Shown here piece by piece: positions 61,350-64,000 of a stretch of 64,000 nucleotides of DNA. A program made the translations under genes and the position numbers. The stretch comes from Hankyongella sp964404985 (GTDB lineage: Bacteria; Pseudomonadota; Alphaproteobacteria; Sphingomonadales; Sphingomonadaceae): contig CAYOMD010000007.1 in the NCBI GenBank assembly GCA_964404985.1, positions 1-64,000 of the forward strand, written 5' to 3'. Under the pieces are notes generated by a model. The model had not been told where the DNA came from. It ran no database searches and worked only from the letters and a program-made list of their open reading frames with translations. Every line of letters starts with the position of its first letter. Position 1 is the stretch's first letter.

Positions 61350-62938
61350 ATGCCGATGGTGCCACGATGACGGCAGAAACTGCCCCCCCCAGTATGGCCG
61401 ACGGCCTGCCGCGCTGGGATGCGCGCTGGAAAAGCCACGGCCTCGCCTACGGGCTGCTGGTGCTGGGCCTGATCGGGCTGTTCTGGCAGGACGCCCGGGA
61501 TATGGCGGTCATCTGGTGGAATACGGATACCTTCGGTCACTGCCTGCTCATCGTACCGATCGTCGGCTGGCTGATCTGGCAGCGCCGCGAAGAGCTGGCG
61601 CGAGTTGCCCCCGCGCCCTCCTACGCTGGTGCCATATTCCTCTTGTTCGGCGGCCTGCTGTGGATGCTCGGGCATGTCGCCTCACTGGACGTGGTGCGCC
61701 AAGCCGCGCTGATCGGCATGATCCAGGCATCCGTGCTGCTGGTGTTCGGCTGGCGGGCGACGCTTGCAATGATATTTCCAACGCTCTACCTCGCCTTCCT
61801 GATCCCGATCGGGGAGCAGATCGTCCCCCCCATGCAGGAATTCACGGCGGATTTCTGTATGTGGATGCTCGGCATTGTGCAGCTTCCGGCAGTGCGTGAC
61901 GGCGTGTTCATCTCTGTCTACGATAATCACTTCGAGGTGGCGGAAGCCTGCTCCGGCGTGCGGTTTCTGATCGCCATGTTTGCACTGGGGACCCTGTGCG
62001 CCAACCTGTTCTTCAAGACCTGGGGGCGGCGCATCGCATTCATGGCGCTGGCCATTCTCGTGCCGATCATTGCCAACGGCTTCCGGGCGTTCAGCATCAT
62101 CTACATCGCCCACAAGACCAACATGGAATATGCGGTTGGTGTCGACCATATCGTCTATGGCTGGGTGTTTTTCTCGGTCGTGATGGTCATTCTGCTGCTG
62201 GTCGGTCGTACCTTTGCCGACCGCTGGGTTGATGATCCCACTTTCGATCCGGCCAAGCTCCAATGGACCCCGCCTGCCGGCGACAGCCTGAGGCCGGCCA
62301 TGCTGGCTGCCGTGCTGGGCCTTCTGGGGGCAGGCATCGGCTTTGGCTACGGCGCTTATGTCGATAACCGGGTGCCGGACCGCCAGGTGACGCAGCTCAG
62401 CCTTGATCCGCCCGCCGGCTGGTCTGCAACCAACACCCCCGGCCCGCCGTGGCAACCGAACTATCTGGAGAACACCGCGGAGGCCGCATCCACATTCTTC
62501 AAGGACGGCAAAATCGTCAGCGTCTACATCGGTGCTTATGATCGCCAGCACGACAAGGCAGAGCTTGTCGGCTTCGGCCAGGGGCCTGTCGCCCCTGCCG
62601 AAATCTGGGCCTGGGCGCAGAACCTCAGTGATCCTCAGACAACCCGGCAGGCCGTCCCCCCGAAGGCCTTCCAGATCAATTCCAACTACGGCACCACCCG
62701 CGATGTCTGGCAGTGGTACTTCGTGAACGGTCGGATCGTGAGCAACGACTATGCCGCCAAACTGGAAAGCCTGAAAGCCAAGCTGTTCGGTGGCCCCCTG
62801 CTCTCCGCCACACTGATTGTCTCGGCAGAACGCTTTGACCGCACTCAGCCGGTTACCCCGGACATGGACGAGTTCATGCAAGGCTTCGGGCCGGTCGCCG
62901 AACGGCTTCCCGCCCTGCTGGACCAAGGGGCGCGCTGA
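61346..62938 (+). CDS. xrtA: Exosortase A fused to an EpsI domain
   Basis: A 530-residue membrane protease/transpeptidase that cleaves the C-terminal PEP-CTERM signal of surface proteins. Eight or so helices carry the catalytic triad: Cys202 in VAEACSGVRFL, Arg247 in ANGFRAFSIIY and His268 in VGVDHIVYGW. About residue 320 onward is an EpsI-like domain (DUF3485: WSATNTPGPPWQPNYLENTA, VSVYIGAYDRQHDKAELVGF). This fusion is standard for exosortase A. It is coupled to the glycosyltransferase before it, and the amidotransferase begins two bases after. Confidence 0.95.
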   Translation: MNADGATMTAETAPPSMADGLPRWDARWKSHGLAYGLLVLGLIGLFWQDARDMAVIWWNTDTFGHCLLIVPIVGWLIWQRREELARVAPAPSYAGAIFLLFGGLLWMLGHVASLDVVRQAALIGMIQASVLLVFGWRATLAMIFPTLYLAFLIPIGEQIVPPMQEFTADFCMWMLGIVQLPAVRDGVFISVYDNHFEVAEACSGVRFLIAMFALGTLCANLFFKTWGRRIAFMALAILVPIIANGFRAFSIIYIAHKTNMEYAVGVDHIVYGWVFFSVVMVILLLVGRTFADRWVDDPTFDPAKLQWTPPAGDSLRPAMLAAVLGLLGAGIGFGYGAYVDNRVPDRQVTQLSLDPPAGWSATNTPGPPWQPNYLENTAEAASTFFKDGKIVSVYIGAYDRQHDKAELVGFGQGPVAPAEIWAWAQNLSDPQTTRQAVPPKAFQINSNYGTTRDVWQWYFVNGRIVSNDYAAKLESLKAKLFGGPLLSATLIVSAERFDRTQPVTPDMDEFMQGFGPVAERLPALLDQGAR

Positions 62939-62939
62939 C

Positions 62940-64000
62940 ATGTGCGGCATTACCGGCATTTTCGATAGCTCAGGCCACCGCACGGTCGCCGAGACACTGC
63001 TGCGGACCATGAACAACAGTCAGCAGCACCGGGGTCCGGATGGCGACGGGCTGTGGATCGCGCCGGGCATCGGTTTTGGTCACCGGCGGCTGGCGATTAT
63101 CGACCTTGCCGGCGGATATCAGCCGATGCACACGCAGGATGGTCGTATCTCCGTGGTGTTCAACGGGGAAATCTACAATTTCCAGGAGACCCGCGCCCTG
63201 CTGGAGGATTGCGGCTACAGTTTCCGCACTCATAGCGATACCGAAGTGATCTTGTATGCCTGGGCGGAATGGGGCGAGGCGTGCCTGCACCATTTCCGTG
63301 GCATGTTCACAATCGCGCTCTATGACAGCCGAACCGAGACCCTGTTCCTGGCTCGTGACCGGCTGGGCGTCAAACCACTGCATTACGCCATTCTGCCGGA
63401 CGGGCAGGTGCTCTTCGGCTCCGAGCTCAAAAGCCTGATGGCGCACCCTGGCATCGGTCGCGAGATCGACCTGGCCGCAATAGAGGACTATTTCGCCCTG
63501 GGGTATGTCCCGGACTCGCGCTGCATCCTGCGCGGGGTCCGCAAGCTGCCGGCGGGACACAGCCTCACCATCCGCCGTAACCAGCCAATCCCGCAGCCAA
63601 AAGCCTATTGGTCGCCGGATTTTCACACACGCCACAGCGGCACCGATGAAGACCTAGCGGCCGAACTGATGGCGCGTGTGCGCGAGGCCGTCGAGCTGCG
63701 CATGATCGCCGATGTGCCGCTGGGGGCCTTCCTCTCCGGCGGTGTCGACTCAAGTGCAGTGGTCGCTGCCATGGCAGAGCTGTCCTCCACCCCGGTCAAC
63801 ACCTGCTCCATCGGCTTCGATCACGAATCGCTGGATGAGACCGCCTATGCCCAGCGGGTCGCCAACCGCTACGGGACCCGGCACAGCACCCGGACCGTGG
63901 CAGCAGACGACTTTCACCTGATCGACCGGCTGGCATCGGCCTATGACGAACCGTTCGCCGATGCCTCTGCCCTGCCGATGTACCGGGTGTGCGAACTGGC
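62940..64000 (+). CDS. XrtA/PEP-CTERM-system amidotransferase (asparagine synthase-like), 3' part cut off
   Basis: A class II glutamine amidotransferase with an asparagine-synthase domain. The nucleophile is Cys2 (MCGITGIFDSSGHRTVAETL), followed by QQHRGPDGDG, GHRRLAIIDL, VVFNGEIYNF, LARDRLGVKPLHYAIL and FGSELKSLMAHPGI. The ATP loop is AFLSGGVDSSAVVAAM, then SIGFDHESLDETAYAQRVAN. The window ends at about residue 353 of an expected 620-630. It belongs to the exosortase-associated branch and probably amidates a polysaccharide uronic acid or carrier, inferred by location. Confidence 0.95.
   Translation, partial: MCGITGIFDSSGHRTVAETLLRTMNNSQQHRGPDGDGLWIAPGIGFGHRRLAIIDLAGGYQPMHTQDGRISVVFNGEIYNFQETRALLEDCGYSFRTHSDTEVILYAWAEWGEACLHHFRGMFTIALYDSRTETLFLARDRLGVKPLHYAILPDGQVLFGSELKSLMAHPGIGREIDLAAIEDYFALGYVPDSRCILRGVRKLPAGHSLTIRRNQPIPQPKAYWSPDFHTRHSGTDEDLAAELMARVREAVELRMIADVPLGAFLSGGVDSSAVVAAMAELSSTPVNTCSIGFDHESLDETAYAQRVANRYGTRHSTRTVAADDFHLIDRLASAYDEPFADASALPMYRVCEL

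Noticed and set aside
61682..63016. Minus-strand open frame of 444 codons opposite xrtA
   Set aside because: Shadow frame; xrtA on the plus strand has the Cys-Arg-His triad.

Overview
The window is about 64 kb of GC-rich DNA that reads as an alphaproteobacterial chromosome. The taxonomic signal comes from DUF1013 and DUF2312 (GapR-like) proteins, a UrcA-family protein, a sodium-symporter-type hybrid histidine kinase, a CoxM/CoxS pair, many short dispersed palindromic repeats, and promoters of the TTGACN / N16-17 type. The order cannot be fixed from the sequence; a Sphingomonadales or Caulobacterales/Maricaulales type of organism is plausible. No tRNA, rRNA, CRISPR array, transposase or prophage gene was seen. 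Two genes run off the ends: guaA on the left and an exosortase-associated amidotransferase on the right.

Positions 1 to about 38,200 are mostly housekeeping and accessory genes in short operons: guaA; ruvC and ruvA separated by an acyltransferase and without ruvB; an M28 peptidase; ettA; a large patatin-like lipase; a photolyase coupled to a small DUF2256 zinc protein; a 1166-residue hybrid kinase; metZ and apaG; rplM-rpsI; ctaA; a MerC-Zur in-frame fusion followed by tag; acsA divergent from a MarR regulator; two DUF465 proteins; a DUF1013 regulator; a DODA-family protein that seems to have lost its metal ligands; qmcA-nfeD; a chemoreceptor gene broken by one in-frame TGA; a cyclophilin; yebC; ybjQ; CoxM and CoxS subunits without CoxL; a GapR-like gene; and prs. 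The rplM and DUF1013 leaders share one layout: a promoter followed within a few bases by a GC-rich hairpin and a T run, then the start codon, with alternative pairing possible.

Positions 38,570 to 64,000 hold a large exosortase A (XrtA/PEP-CTERM) and exopolysaccharide locus. It has glycosyltransferases, wecB, an exosortase-associated O-glycosylation ligase, two alpha/beta hydrolases with an acyl carrier protein, a GNAT protein with an acyl-CoA ligase and a PLP decarboxylase, the export lipoprotein, chain-length protein, tyrosine autokinase and outer-membrane protein, then the ATPase, polysaccharide deacetylase, FemAB protein, glycosyltransferase, exosortase A fused to EpsI, and the asparagine-synthase-like amidotransferase. 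Together these would build, modify and export a surface polysaccharide and sort and glycosylate PEP-CTERM proteins. No PEP-CTERM substrate and no PrsK/PrsR regulators were seen in the window. Two proteins joined to this locus are not recognised as standard members: a 457-residue membrane/coiled-coil protein translationally coupled to the glycosyltransferase at 39945-41162, and a zinc-ribbon protein with a GT2-like domain at 42436-43398.

Intergenic DNA is rich in dispersed repeats: at least five families of short palindromic elements, several present in two or more copies, lie between genes and sometimes reach into stop codons.
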